Assembly (NCBI GenBank): GCA_900547305.1 | Contig: URGH01000090.1 | Coordinates: forward strand, 1 to 7,966 | Source of the DNA: an uncultured Oscillospiraceae bacterium | Lineage (GTDB): Bacteria; Bacillota; Clostridia; Oscillospirales; Acutalibacteraceae | Length of the DNA stretch: 7,966 nucleotides | Direction of reading: 5' to 3' | Shown here: positions 1 to 7,669 of the stretch, piece after piece | How the letters are laid out: the number at the start of each line of letters is the position of its first letter | Position numbering within the stretch: position 1 is the stretch's first letter | Notes under the pieces: generated by a model | Told to the model about the DNA's origin: nothing | What the model saw: the letters and a program-made list of their open reading frames with translations, nothing else | Databases searched by the model: none | Translations under genes and position numbers: made by a program

Positions 1-74
1 CCTCTCAGTCGCCTACGGCGCCAGCCGCTGACGGCGGCGGTCCCCTCTGTTTGCTATCGCAAAAGAAGGGAGCC
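1..74. repeat. REP-like palindromic intergenic repeat, partial (runs off the left edge)
   Basis: This stretch is packed with short palindromes: CGCC-TAC-GGCG (10-20), GCCG-CTGA-CGGC (24-35), TTTGC-TATC-GCAAA (50-63) with imperfect pairing of the flanking CCCCTCT and AGAAGGG, and a GGGAGCC arm (68-74). The architecture resembles the GGGAGC-bounded interspersed repeats common in Oscillospiraceae intergenic DNA; that likeness is from memory, not from a search. Its outer boundary lies outside the window. No coding signal is present. Confidence 0.55.
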
Positions 75-84
75 GATTTTTTTT

Positions 85-117
85 GCAAAACAAAGGCTCC
101 CTTTAGACAAGGGAGCC
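85..117 (-). terminator. Intrinsic terminator after ftsH
   Basis: Read on the minus strand, a perfect 9-bp stem GGCTCCCTT / AAGGGAGCC with the 5-nt loop GTCTA is followed at once by TTTGTTTTGC. It begins 16 nt past the ftsH stop. The opposite strand has no T-run after the stem, so it should work only for the operon. The stem shares its GGGAGCC arm with the adjoining repeat, so the terminator may be part of, or derived from, that element. Confidence 0.85.
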
Positions 118-133
118 TGTTGGATTTGCCGTA

Positions 134-1969
134 TTACTGTTCCATTATTGCTCTGAATTCATCGCCCGAAATTTTTTCTTTATCAAACAGAACCTTTGCA
201 ACCTCGTGGAGCTTGGGCATAGCGCCGTTCAAAAGCTCCAAAGCCTTTGCGTACTGTTTCATTACCACAGCCTCTATCTCTTCGTCGATAACCGCCGCGG
301 TCTTTTCGGAATAGTTGGGGGTCGATGAGAAATCGCGGCCTAAGAATACCTCGTTATCGTCATGACCGTAGGTTACAAGACCCAACTTATCGCTCATACC
401 GAACTTGGTAACCATCTGCCTTGCAAGTGCGGTTGCGCGTTCAATATCGTTAGACGCGCCCGTGCAAACGTCGTCTTGCGTCAGCTGTTCTGCCGCTCTG
501 CCGCCCAGTAAAGAGCATATCTGCTCGGCAAGCTGCTTTTTAGAGGTATGACCCTTTTCGTCAACCGGCAAATACATTGTATAACCGGCAGCCATACCGC
601 GCTGAATAATGGAAATTTGGTGTACGGGGTCCTGCGTCGGCAGGAAGTAGGAAACGATTGCGTGACCCGCCTCGTGGTATGCGGTGACCTTTTTATCCTT
701 ATCCGATACAATGTGCGATTTTTTCTCCGCGCCCATAACAACCTTAATTGTAGCCTCTTCAATTTCCTGCTGTGTAATCGCCTTTTTACCGTGACGAACC
801 GCAAGCAATGCCGCCTCGTTAAGCAGGTTTGCAAGGTCTGCACCCGTAAAGCCCGAGGTGGATTTTGCAATGGTGGCAAGGTTTACATCGGGGCCGAGCG
901 GCTTTCCTCTTGAATGAACCTTGAGTATTTCTTCTCTGCCCTTAACGTCGGGGTAGTTTACGGTTATCTGGCGGTCAAAACGACCCGGACGCAAAAGCGC
1001 CTTATCCAAAATATCGGGGCGGTTGGTAGCCGCCATTACTATAACGCCCTCGTTAGCGCCGAAGCCGTCCATTTCAACAAGCAGCTGGTTTAAGGTCTGT
1101 TCGCGCTCGTCGTGACCGCCGCCGAGACCCGCGCCGCGCTGACGGCCTACCGCGTCAATCTCGTCAATAAATATAATAGCCGGAGCCTCGCGCTTTGCCT
1201 CGCCGAAAAGGTCGCGCACACGCGAAGCGCCAACGCCTACGAACATTTCAACGAAATCAGAGCCCGAAATTGAGAAGAAGGGAACTCCCGCCTCGCCCGC
1301 AACCGCGCGCGCAAGCAGGGTTTTACCCGTTCCGGGAGGGCCCACAAGCAAAACGCCCTTGGGTATTTTAGCGCCCAGTTCGTTGTACTTTTTCGGGTCT
1401 TTAAGGAAATCGACTATTTCAGCCATTTCTTCCTTTTCCTCGTCGGCTCCCGCAACGTCGGCAAATGTGGTTTTGCGTCTGCCGTCGTCCTTGCGTACCT
1501 TGGCTTTGCCGAAGCCCATTGTTTTATCCGCACCCATTGAGGCGTTCATGCGCTTCATTATGAATATCCAGAAGATAATCATAACGCCCAGTGTTATAAG
1601 GGTCGGCAGCAGGTTCATAATCCATGCGGTCTCGCCGCCCGATTTGTAATCGTACTTGATTATTTTATCGGTTCCGCTGTTTTCCGAGTTGTTTTTCAGT
1701 ACAAAATCGTTTACGTCATTATAAAATATCGAGGGGTCGGCAACCGTGTAGCGGTAGCTCTTGCCGTCGTCGCGCTTTGTGTAGACAAGCTGACCGCTGT
1801 GGAGATTTAAGCTGAACTCGGAAACTTTATTTTCCGTAACCAACTCAACAATTTCATAATACTTTGTTTCAACCGTGGTTTTTGAAAGATAGGAGACCGA
1901 AAGCACCGCGATTATAAACGCGATTGGGATTCCTATAAACAAAATCACATTTTTCAAATTCTTGTTCAA
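134..1969 (-). CDS. ftsH: ATP-dependent zinc metalloprotease FtsH
   Basis: FtsH is a membrane-anchored hexameric AAA+ protease that degrades misassembled membrane proteins and some short-lived regulators. The 611 residues show a first membrane helix (about 8-28), an extracytoplasmic domain (29-115), a second helix (116-138), then the cytoplasmic AAA module: Walker A GPPGTGKT (210-217), Walker B IIFIDE (265-270), and the second region of homology [20 protein letters not shown] with finger arginines R327 and R330. The peptidase domain has HEAGH (432-436) and GASNDIE, with D508 as the likely third zinc ligand. The start is TTG at 1969; AAAGGAG lies 10 nt upstream (1980-1986), and no ATG occurs before residue 118, which would lose both helices. 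The protein ends soon after the peptidase domain, slightly shorter than Bacillus FtsH. It closes the operon and is followed by an intrinsic terminator. Confidence 0.98.
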   Translation of the reverse strand: MNKNLKNVILFIGIPIAFIIAVLSVSYLSKTTVETKYYEIVELVTENKVSEFSLNLHSGQLVYTKRDDGKSYRYTVADPSIFYNDVNDFVLKNNSENSGTDKIIKYDYKSGGETAWIMNLLPTLITLGVMIIFWIFIMKRMNASMGADKTMGFGKAKVRKDDGRRKTTFADVAGADEEKEEMAEIVDFLKDPKKYNELGAKIPKGVLLVGPPGTGKTLLARAVAGEAGVPFFSISGSDFVEMFVGVGASRVRDLFGEAKREAPAIIFIDEIDAVGRQRGAGLGGGHDEREQTLNQLLVEMDGFGANEGVIVMAATNRPDILDKALLRPGRFDRQITVNYPDVKGREEILKVHSRGKPLGPDVNLATIAKSTSGFTGADLANLLNEAALLAVRHGKKAITQQEIEEATIKVVMGAEKKSHIVSDKDKKVTAYHEAGHAIVSYFLPTQDPVHQISIIQRGMAAGYTMYLPVDEKGHTSKKQLAEQICSLLGGRAAEQLTQDDVCTGASNDIERATALARQMVTKFGMSDKLGLVTYGHDDNEVFLGRDFSSTPNYSEKTAAVIDEEIEAVVMKQYAKALELLNGAMPKLHEVAKVLFDKEKISGDEFRAIMEQ

Positions 1970-1979
1970 GGGTTTAAAG

Positions 1980-1989
1980 CTCCTTTCCT
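1980..1989 (-). promoter_or_regulatory. Ribosome binding site deciding the ftsH TTG start
   Basis: AGGAAAGGAG on the minus strand overlaps the hpt stop TAG (1988-1990) and ends 10 nt before the TTG at 1969. This strong site supports a non-ATG start that keeps the first membrane helix. Confidence 0.75.
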
Positions 1990-2533
1990 ATTTGTCGGCG
2001 TAAACTTTGGGAGAAAGTACCCCGACATAAGGCAAATTTCTGTATTTTTCATTGTAATCAAGCCCGTAGCCGATTACAAATTCATCCGGTATTACTTTTC
2101 CCACATAGTCCGCCTGAATATCCGCGCGGCGGTTTGCGGGCTTATCCAAAAACGCGCACACCTTAATGCTTGCGGCGTTTCTGTCTATCAAAACATTTTT
2201 AAGGTAAGCCAGCGTAACGCCCGAATCGAGAATATCCTCAACCAGCAGTATATCGCAGCCGTCCGGGTCAATATCAAGGTCCTTTTTGAATTTAACAACG
2301 CCCGTGGTTTTGGTTCCGCTGTAAGAGGATACCGCCATAAAATCGATCTGACAGTCGCAGGTTATCGAGCGCATTAAGTCTGCCATAAACACAACCGCGC
2401 CTTTAAGCACGCTTACAAGCAACAGGCGCTTACCCTCGTAATCCTTTGAGATCTGCTCGCCTAAGCGCTTGCAAATTTCTTTTATCTCTTCCTCTGTTAC
2501 CAAAATTTTTTCAACATCCTTGTCAAGCGACAA
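1988..2533 (-). CDS. hpt: Hypoxanthine(-guanine) phosphoribosyltransferase
   Basis: Hpt salvages hypoxanthine, and usually guanine, by joining it to PRPP to give IMP or GMP. Counting from the chosen start (181 residues), there is the LKGA loop (K44), the PRPP-binding motif ILLVEDILDSGVTL (95-108) with D103 in the general-base position, FLDKPANRR (K131) for purine contact, and the tail signature FVIGYGLDYNEKYRNLPYVG with D159 where the metal-contacting Asp is expected. The open frame begins with TTG at 2542, but the only ribosome site, AAGGGG at 2543-2548, abuts that codon with no spacing. The next in-frame TTG, at 2533, lies 9 nt from it and gives MSLDKDVEKILVTEEEI, similar to Bacillus Hpt starts. 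The site overlaps the tilS stop (TAAGGGG). The family call is secure; the start is probable only. Confidence 0.95.
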   Translation of the reverse strand: MSLDKDVEKILVTEEEIKEICKRLGEQISKDYEGKRLLLVSVLKGAVVFMADLMRSITCDCQIDFMAVSSYSGTKTTGVVKFKKDLDIDPDGCDILLVEDILDSGVTLAYLKNVLIDRNAASIKVCAFLDKPANRRADIQADYVGKVIPDEFVIGYGLDYNEKYRNLPYVGVLSPKVYADK

Positions 2534-2542
2534 TTCGTTCAA

Positions 2543-2548
2543 CCCCTT
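2543..2548 (-). promoter_or_regulatory. Ribosome binding site deciding the hpt start
   Basis: AAGGGG on the minus strand overlaps the tilS stop (TAA at 2547-2549). It touches the TTG at 2542 directly but sits 9 nt from the in-frame TTG at 2533, which favours the latter. Confidence 0.55.
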
Positions 2549-3857
2549 AGTCCGTAATATTTTGCTCCGCCGTGGCGGTAATAACCGTAATTTCCTTAGT
2601 TTTTTTCGTAACCGCGCAGCGGTCGGCTACTCCTATGCCGTATATCCAAATAACGCCCTTATCGTCGGCTATTACGGGAATATACGCACGCATTTCCTGC
2701 GGCACGGCAAGCTCGCAAAAAAGCTTTTTGAGAGTTTTGGTGCACCCGCGCCCCGCAAGCCTTATGCTGTCGCCGGGCTGCCTTGTTCTCAGTACTGATT
2801 TTCCTATAATTTTATCACAGGCAAGCGAATTTTTTAATAACAAATTATTAACTTTTTCGCTTTTTGTAAATAAATCGTTAATTCGCCGCTCGGTTTTAAC
2901 GTTAAAACGGTATTTAACGGCGTTTTCTCTGTCTTTTTTTTCAATTTTAAGTATACCGTTTTTGCAAATACCCTCGAAATTCTGCGGCAAGCTTGTCCGC
3001 CCGCCGTTTCGGGCGATATAATACAGCGCGTCGGTATGCGCGTTATCGGGCTGAAAGCCCGCCTGTATTTCGGCAAACCGCCTTATCGCTGCCTTTGCGG
3101 CTGCGGGGTGCGACAGAGAAGCAACGCACAAACCGCCTTTATTTATATTATCCGATAAAAATCTATCGGCAATACCCGTTATAAAGTCGCTTGTTTCCGA
3201 AAGCGATAAAACCGTGCGCATAACCGCCGTTTCGGCTGACGGGTTTATTTTTTTTAAAACAGGTATTACGTTGTGTCTTATATTGTTCCGCGTGTAATCG
3301 TCGGATAAATTGGTGCTGTCGGTAATAAAATCAAGTCGGTTTTCTCTGCAATATTGCTCCACGTCTTCCCTTGTACAGAAAAGCAGCGGGCGGATAAATT
3401 TACCCCTTTTGGGCGGCATTCCGCACAGCCCGCCGAGCGCCGCGCCGCGCGTTAAATTGAAAAGCACCGTTTCAAAGTTATCGCTCGAGGTGTGCGCCGT
3501 GGCAACAAGCCCGTCCGTTTTTTCCAAAAAAGCATATCGCATTTCCCGCGCCGCGGCTTCCTCGCTTATTTTGTTTTCCGCCGCGTATTTCGGAACGTCT
3601 CCCCGCCCCGAAATAAACGGAACGCCCAGCCTTTCGCAAAGCCCGCGGGCGAAAGCCTCATCCCTGTCCGCCTCAGCACCGCGTATCATATGGTTGAAAT
3701 GCGCCGCCGAAACGGTGATATTAAGCCTTTTTTGCAGCCGCAGCAGCGCGAACAAAAGCGATACCGAGTCTGCCCCGCCCGAGAGCGCCACCGTAACCCT
3801 TTCCCCGCCCGAGAGCAGGGAAAAGCGCTTTACGGCGCTTAAAACCTTTTCTTCCAT
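2547..3857 (-). CDS. tilS: tRNA(Ile)-lysidine synthase TilS
   Basis: TilS uses ATP to attach lysine to C34 of the CAU-anticodon isoleucine tRNA, switching it from methionine to isoleucine identity and from AUG to AUA decoding. From the chosen start the protein has 436 residues. An N-type ATP pyrophosphatase domain carries the P-loop SGGADS (26-31), HFNHMIRG (53-60), AHTSSDNFETVL (121-132) with NLTRG, RPLL (156-159), and TDSTN followed by YTRNNIRHNVIP (about 179-199). The C-terminal TilS domain shows RQPGDSIRLAGRGCTKTLKKLF (split here at 359-380), with a VIADDKGVIW stretch near 395-404. The ATG at 3857 starts MEEKVLSAVKRF and overlaps the dnaB stop in TAATG. No good Shine-Dalgarno precedes it, which suggests translational coupling. 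A longer reading from 3905 would run 48 nt into dnaB with no family support. The segment for residues 310-350 is notably AT-rich. Confidence 0.96.
   Translation of the reverse strand: MEEKVLSAVKRFSLLSGGERVTVALSGGADSVSLLFALLRLQKRLNITVSAAHFNHMIRGAEADRDEAFARGLCERLGVPFISGRGDVPKYAAENKISEEAAAREMRYAFLEKTDGLVATAHTSSDNFETVLFNLTRGAALGGLCGMPPKRGKFIRPLLFCTREDVEQYCRENRLDFITDSTNLSDDYTRNNIRHNVIPVLKKINPSAETAVMRTVLSLSETSDFITGIADRFLSDNINKGGLCVASLSHPAAAKAAIRRFAEIQAGFQPDNAHTDALYYIARNGGRTSLPQNFEGICKNGILKIEKKDRENAVKYRFNVKTERRINDLFTKSEKVNNLLLKNSLACDKIIGKSVLRTRQPGDSIRLAGRGCTKTLKKLFCELAVPQEMRAYIPVIADDKGVIWIYGIGVADRCAVTKKTKEITVITATAEQNITD
2809..2837 (-). promoter_or_regulatory. Possible internal promoter for hpt-ftsH
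   Basis: On the minus strand TGATAAAAT forms an extended -10 (TAAAAT at 2809-2814 with the TG at 2816-2817). A weak -35 TTAAAA (4/6) sits 17 nt upstream at 2832-2837, inside the nested inverted repeat. It would start transcripts near 2802 in the 3' part of tilS. AT-rich coding DNA makes such matches by chance. Confidence 0.25.
2823..2862. repeat. Nested inverted repeat inside tilS
   Basis: The outer arms AAGCGAA (2823-2829) and TTCGCTT (2856-2862) match perfectly. Inside, after a symmetric 4-nt internal loop, TTAATAA (2834-2840) and TTATTAA (2845-2851) pair around the loop CAAA. The 40-bp hairpin falls in the AT-rich part of tilS that codes for the region before the C-terminal domain. Coding for Lys/Asn/Leu residues partly explains the AT richness but not the nested symmetry. 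Confidence 0.6.
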
Positions 3858-5227
3858 TATCTGAACACATCCACAGAAGTAAACCTTGTAAACTGACCGT
3901 CCCAATGCAGGGGTATTGTGCCTATTTCGCCGTGGCGGTTTTTAGCCACAATACATTCCGATTTTGTGCGGTCGCTTAAATCCTCATCGTCGGATTTTTC
4001 GTTGTCGTAATATGCGTCGCGGTAGAGGAAAAGCACTATATCCGCGTCCTGCTCGATTGAACCCGAATCTCTCAAATCGGAAAGCGCAGGCTTGTGCGAT
4101 TTGCCCTTTGCCTCGGTGCCACGCGAAAGCTGCGCGCAGGCAATAACGGGAACCTTAAGCTCCTTAGCCATTATTTTAAGATTTCGCGTAATTTCCGAAA
4201 TTTCCTGCACGCGGTTATCTATCTGCCGCGCAGAGTGCATAAGACCCAAATAGTCAATAACCACAAGGTCCACCTTTTTCATTCTTCTGAGTTTCGCTTT
4301 CATTTCGGGCACGGTTATAGAGGATGTTTCGTCGAAATATATATCTGCCTTTGAAAGCGCGTCGCCCGCCTGTGCAAGCCTTGTCCACTCGTCCTCGTCA
4401 AGCTCGCCCGTGCGCAGCTTTTCACTCTTTATGCCCGCCTCACTTGAAAGCATACGCTGCGCCAACTGGTCGCGGGTCATTTCAAGCGAGAAAAAGCAGA
4501 CCGTTCTGCCCGTATTAACCGCCACGTTTCGCACAATATTAAGCGCGAACGAGGTCTTACCCATACCCGGTCGCGCGCCGAGGATTATAAGGTCGGATTT
4601 ATTAAGCCCGGTTATCATCCTGTCAAGCTCGCCTATGCCGCAAGGTATGCCTATATAGTCCGCGCGGGTTTCGGGGTCAGCCATTTTTGAGAGACGGTCG
4701 TAAGTTTCGTTTTCAATTACGCTTTTAATGTGCGTAAGACCCGTTACTTCCCTACCCTGGCGGATCTCGTAAATGCGCTGTTCGGCGCTGTCAAGCAAGC
4801 GGGAAGAATCAAGCGCGTTGTCGTTAATATCCTTTATAATATCTTGTGCCGCCGTCATAAGCGAGCGCGCGGTATAGCGCTCCCTTACTATCGCAACGTA
4901 TGTAAGCACGTTTGCGGCAGACGGAACGGTTTGCACCAATTGAGTGAGATATGCTTTACCGCCCGCCTCGTCGTAAACGCCGTCGCGTTTCAGCTTTTCA
5001 AGCAGGGATACAAAGTCGATAGTCTGGCTGAGCTCGTACATTTCAGCCAAGGTCGAATATATTTCGCGGTGCTGCGGAATATAGAAATATTCGGCTTTAA
5101 CCGAGGTTGCAACGTCGTTCAGGCACTTGGGGTCAATAATAATAGACCCCAAAACCGCCTGTTCCGCTTCAACCGAATAGGGCAGCCGCGCACCGTCAAG
5201 GTCGTAGATAAGCTTTTCTTCAGCCAT
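3857..5227 (-). CDS. dnaB: Replicative DNA helicase DnaB (DnaC in Bacillus naming)
   Basis: This is the hexameric 5'-3' helicase that opens the replication fork and recruits primase. The 456 residues show the N-terminal domain (about 12-115, beginning LPYSVEAEQAVLGS), a linker, and a RecA-fold motor domain from about 190. Motifs seen are Walker A GARPGMGKTS (K224, T225), catalytic Glu in FFSLEM (E249), Walker B VVIDYLGLM (D325), AQLSRGTE (Q366), the SDLRDSGSIEQDADIV block (383-398), and KNRHG with K429 and R431 where the family places its trans-acting finger residues. No intein or insertion interrupts it. The ATG has GGAG 8 nt upstream (5236-5239), overlapping the last codon of rplI. Its stop forms TAATG with the tilS start, a 1-nt overlap. 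A phage DnaB copy is unlikely given the rplI neighbour. Confidence 0.98.
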   Translation of the reverse strand: MAEEKLIYDLDGARLPYSVEAEQAVLGSIIIDPKCLNDVATSVKAEYFYIPQHREIYSTLAEMYELSQTIDFVSLLEKLKRDGVYDEAGGKAYLTQLVQTVPSAANVLTYVAIVRERYTARSLMTAAQDIIKDINDNALDSSRLLDSAEQRIYEIRQGREVTGLTHIKSVIENETYDRLSKMADPETRADYIGIPCGIGELDRMITGLNKSDLIILGARPGMGKTSFALNIVRNVAVNTGRTVCFFSLEMTRDQLAQRMLSSEAGIKSEKLRTGELDEDEWTRLAQAGDALSKADIYFDETSSITVPEMKAKLRRMKKVDLVVIDYLGLMHSARQIDNRVQEISEITRNLKIMAKELKVPVIACAQLSRGTEAKGKSHKPALSDLRDSGSIEQDADIVLFLYRDAYYDNEKSDDEDLSDRTKSECIVAKNRHGEIGTIPLHWDGQFTRFTSVDVFR

Positions 5228-5232
5228 CTTTT

Positions 5233-5673
5233 TTACTCCGTTACCTTAACCGTCAGCTTTGCGGAAATGCCCTTGTGCAGCTTAATTTCGGCAGTATATT
5301 CGCCGAAAGCCTTTATATCCGCCACGTTCATTTTCTTGCGGTCAATTTCGGTGCCGAAAGCGTTTTTAATTTCAGCTGCTATTTCCTTTGAGGTAACCGA
5401 GCCGAAGAGCCTGCCGCCCGAGCCTGCCTTTGCCGTAATTGTAACGGTTTTACCGTTTAATTTTTCGGCAAGCGCATTTGCCGCGGCAATTTCCTCTTTA
5501 AGGTGGTGTTCCTTTGCTTCCTCGCGGTTTTTAAGCTCGTTTAAAGCGGCATTATCCGCCTCTACTGCCAATTTTTTCGGGAAAAGGAAATTGCGGGCGT
5601 AGCCGTCCGATACATTGCAAAGTTCGCCTTTTTTACCGTGACCCTTAACATCCTGTAACAATACAACCTTCAT
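5233..5673 (-). CDS. rplI: 50S ribosomal protein bL9
   Basis: bL9 binds 23S rRNA near the L1 stalk and reaches out from the large subunit; it supports reading-frame maintenance and fidelity. The 146-residue length is normal for the family (about 148). The N-terminal RNA-binding domain carries [17 protein letters not shown] and the diagnostic [13 protein letters not shown] (24-36). A charged connecting helix rich in Glu, Lys and Ala follows (about 40-75), and then the C-terminal domain with [13 protein letters not shown] (87-99). The ATG has a strong GGAGG 10 nt upstream (5684-5688). That site lies inside the last sense codons of rnj, so ribosomes finishing rnj are well placed to re-initiate. 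rplI followed by dnaB is a widely conserved pair in Firmicutes. No oddity is seen. Confidence 0.98.
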   Translation of the reverse strand: MKVVLLQDVKGHGKKGELCNVSDGYARNFLFPKKLAVEADNAALNELKNREEAKEHHLKEEIAAANALAEKLNGKTVTITAKAGSGGRLFGSVTSKEIAAEIKNAFGTEIDRKKMNVADIKAFGEYTAEIKLHKGISAKLTVKVTE

Positions 5674-5678
5674 TTGCT

Positions 5679-7550
5679 TTAAACCTCCATTATTATGGGA
5701 AGAATCATAGGCGCACGGCGCGTTTTGGTGGTTACATAACGCGACACGCGCTCCTTAATTTTTGTTTTAACCGTCGCCCAGTCGCGAATGCCGGCAGACA
5801 TTGAGTACTCAACCGTATCGCACACAAGGTGGCTTAAATCGTTCATCATTCTTTCGGATTCCTTAACATACACAAACCCGCGGGAAACCACGTCGGGACC
5901 CGATATTATAGCGTGGGTGACACTGTCTATCGATACGGCGATTATTATAATACCGTCGTCAGCCAGGTGCTTTCTGTCGCGCAGAACAATGCTGCCCACG
6001 TCGCCCACGCCGAGACCGTCAACCAGTACTCTGCCTGCCTGAACGGTTTCGGTGGATTTAAGTGCTTTATCAGATACCTCAATAACACTGCCGTTTGAGG
6101 CTATTAAAATATTATCCTCGGGTATGCCCATCTGCCGCGCAAGCCCCGCATGCTTTACCAGGTGCATCTGCTCACCGTGCAGCGGAATAAAGTATTTCGG
6201 CTTTATAATGCTCATCATGAGCTTTAATTCTTCCTGGCAGGCGTGACCCGAAACGTGAACGTCGTACATTCTTTCATATACAACATTTGCGCCGCGTTTC
6301 ATAAGCTCGTTTATAACCTTATTAACAAGCTTTTCATTGCCGGGAATGGGGTTTGCCGAAATTATAATCATATCCCCCGGGATAATTTCAACCTGCCTGT
6401 GCTCTGAAAAGGCTATGCGGTGCAGCGCCGACATAGGCTCGCCCTGACTGCCCGTTGTAACTATAACCATTTCGTTAGCCGGGTAGTTCTTTATCATATC
6501 AATATCGACAAGCACATTATCGGGCACGTTGAGGTAGCCGAGTTCCGAGGCAACGCTTACAACGTTTATCATGCTCCTGCCCGAAACCGCAACCTTTCTG
6601 CCGCAGTGCACCGCTTCGTCGATTATCTGCTGAATACGGTGAATGTTGGATGAAAAGGTAGCGACTATAATGCGGCTGTCTCCCGCCTGGCTGAAGAATT
6701 TTGAAAATGTTTCGCCCACAATACGCTCGGACGGGGTGTAGCCCGGTCTTGCGGCGTTTGTAGAGTCGGACATAAGCGCCAAAACGCCCTGCTTGCCAAG
6801 CTCTGAAAATCTGCCAATATCTATAACAAAATCGTCAATCGGGGTGGTATCAATCTTAAAGTCGCCCGTTTGCACCACCGTACCCGCACCGCAGGTTATG
6901 GCAAAGCCCACCGCGTCGGGTATTGAGTGGTTAACGTGTATAAACTCAACCGTAAATTTGCCCAGTTTTACCGTTTCGCCCGGGCTTACCGTGTTGAGCT
7001 TTGCGCCGGATAACAGGCGGTGCTCCCTCAGCTTGCCCTCAATAAGCCCGATTGTAAGGCGGGTGGCGTATATCGGCACATTGAAATTGCGCAGCAAATA
7101 CGGTATTGCGCCTATGTGGTCCTCATGCCCGTGGGTTACCACCATACCCTTTATTTTATCCTTGTTTTCAAGCACATAGGTAAAATCGGGTATTACAATA
7201 TCAATACCCGGGGTTTCTTCATCGGGGAAAGACATTCCGCAATCCACCAAGAACATATCGCCGTCATATTCATACAGTGTTATGTTCTTGCCTATCTCGC
7301 CGAGACCGCCGAGCGGTATTATTTTAAGCGGCTTTTTATTTCTCGCGCCGGTGCTGTTTTTTCTGGGTGTGTAGCTTCTTGTTTTGTTTGCGGCAGTGCC
7401 CGTGCGCTTTTGCGCGGTCTTCTGTGCCGCGGGCTTCGCCGCAGCCTTAGCCGTTTCCGCCGTTTTTTTGGCGGGGGTCTTTCTGTATCTTCCGCTTGTT
7501 CCCGTACTCTTACTCTTACTTACATTCTTTTTTTCGTTTGTTTCATTCAT
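5679..7550 (-). CDS. rnj: Ribonuclease J (metallo-beta-lactamase/beta-CASP RNase) with basic N-terminal extension
   Basis: RNase J is a zinc-dependent endo- and 5'-3' exoribonuclease that acts in the cytoplasm in mRNA decay and in rRNA and mRNA maturation. The 623-residue product shows the family core from about residue 75: [10 protein letters not shown] (80-89), the metal motif THGHEDHIG (H140, H142, D144, H145), VNHS (H208), TGD (D230), SDSTNA (261-266), the beta-CASP segment through [13 protein letters not shown] (H436) and PLHGE (H458), then a C-terminal domain. Residues 1-73 are a Lys/Ala/Thr-rich, low-complexity basic tail missing from the short RNase J1 type, which puts this motif near residue 13. 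The ATG start is supported by GGAGG 11 nt upstream, and there is no other Met codon before residue 99. It is the first gene of the operon and ends 5 nt before rplI. The family call is near certain. Whether it is the J1 or J2 paralogue cannot be decided from one copy. Confidence 0.96.
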   Translation of the reverse strand: MNETNEKKNVSKSKSTGTSGRYRKTPAKKTAETAKAAAKPAAQKTAQKRTGTAANKTRSYTPRKNSTGARNKKPLKIIPLGGLGEIGKNITLYEYDGDMFLVDCGMSFPDEETPGIDIVIPDFTYVLENKDKIKGMVVTHGHEDHIGAIPYLLRNFNVPIYATRLTIGLIEGKLREHRLLSGAKLNTVSPGETVKLGKFTVEFIHVNHSIPDAVGFAITCGAGTVVQTGDFKIDTTPIDDFVIDIGRFSELGKQGVLALMSDSTNAARPGYTPSERIVGETFSKFFSQAGDSRIIVATFSSNIHRIQQIIDEAVHCGRKVAVSGRSMINVVSVASELGYLNVPDNVLVDIDMIKNYPANEMVIVTTGSQGEPMSALHRIAFSEHRQVEIIPGDMIIISANPIPGNEKLVNKVINELMKRGANVVYERMYDVHVSGHACQEELKLMMSIIKPKYFIPLHGEQMHLVKHAGLARQMGIPEDNILIASNGSVIEVSDKALKSTETVQAGRVLVDGLGVGDVGSIVLRDRKHLADDGIIIIAVSIDSVTHAIISGPDVVSRGFVYVKESERMMNDLSHLVCDTVEYSMSAGIRDWATVKTKIKERVSRYVTTKTRRAPMILPIIMEV

Positions 7551-7560
7551 TAAACAGATT

Positions 7561-7566
7561 TCCTCC
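7561..7566 (-). promoter_or_regulatory. Ribosome binding site of rnj
   Basis: The minus strand reads GGAGGA here, 11 nt before the ATG at 7550 when counted from GGAGG. It is the only strong Shine-Dalgarno sequence in the leader and fixes the start that includes the long basic N-terminus. Confidence 0.8.
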
Positions 7567-7592
7567 GAATTTTTCTTTTTTCTTTATAAAAA

Positions 7593-7614
7593 TATCGGCT
7601 CTCACTTACCGATA
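7593..7614 (-). other. Hairpin in the rnj leader
   Basis: The stem TATCGG / CCGATA encloses a 10-nt loop, can gain two G-U pairs at its base, and is followed on the minus strand by TTTTTAT. It lies between the predicted transcript start and the ribosome site. It could protect the 5' end, act as a weak attenuator, or be an RNase J target; none of these roles is shown by the sequence. Confidence 0.45.
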
Positions 7615-7639
7615 CCAATAAACTTTGCAATCAATATAT

Positions 7640-7669
7640 ATTTTACATTCAAAACGGCACCATTGTCAA
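7640..7669 (-). promoter_or_regulatory. Sigma-A type promoter of the rnj operon
   Basis: On the minus strand a perfect -35 TTGACA (7664-7669) is followed after 18 nt by TAAAAT (7640-7645), a 5/6 match to the -10 consensus. Transcription should begin near 7633, giving a leader of about 83 nt before the rnj ATG. It is the best-matched promoter seen on this strand and could serve all six genes. Confidence 0.7.

Noticed and set aside
481..913. Overlapping frames of 120-130 residues within ftsH on both strands
   Set aside because: They lie inside the FtsH peptidase and AAA coding region and have biased, domain-free translations typical of shadow frames.
3858..3905. A longer tilS reading starting at 3905 (16 more residues)
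   Set aside because: It would overlap dnaB by 48 nt, the added residues have no family likeness, and the ATG at 3857 in TAATG fits both the family start and translational coupling.
4730..5602. A 290-residue open frame on the plus strand
   Set aside because: It lies antisense across dnaB and rplI, both unmistakable genes, and shows no recognisable domain or ribosome site.
7020..7553. A plus-strand frame ending in Arg/Phe-rich sequence antisense to rnj
   Set aside because: It is the complement of the strongly motif-supported RNase J gene; its composition simply mirrors the Lys/Ala-rich tail.
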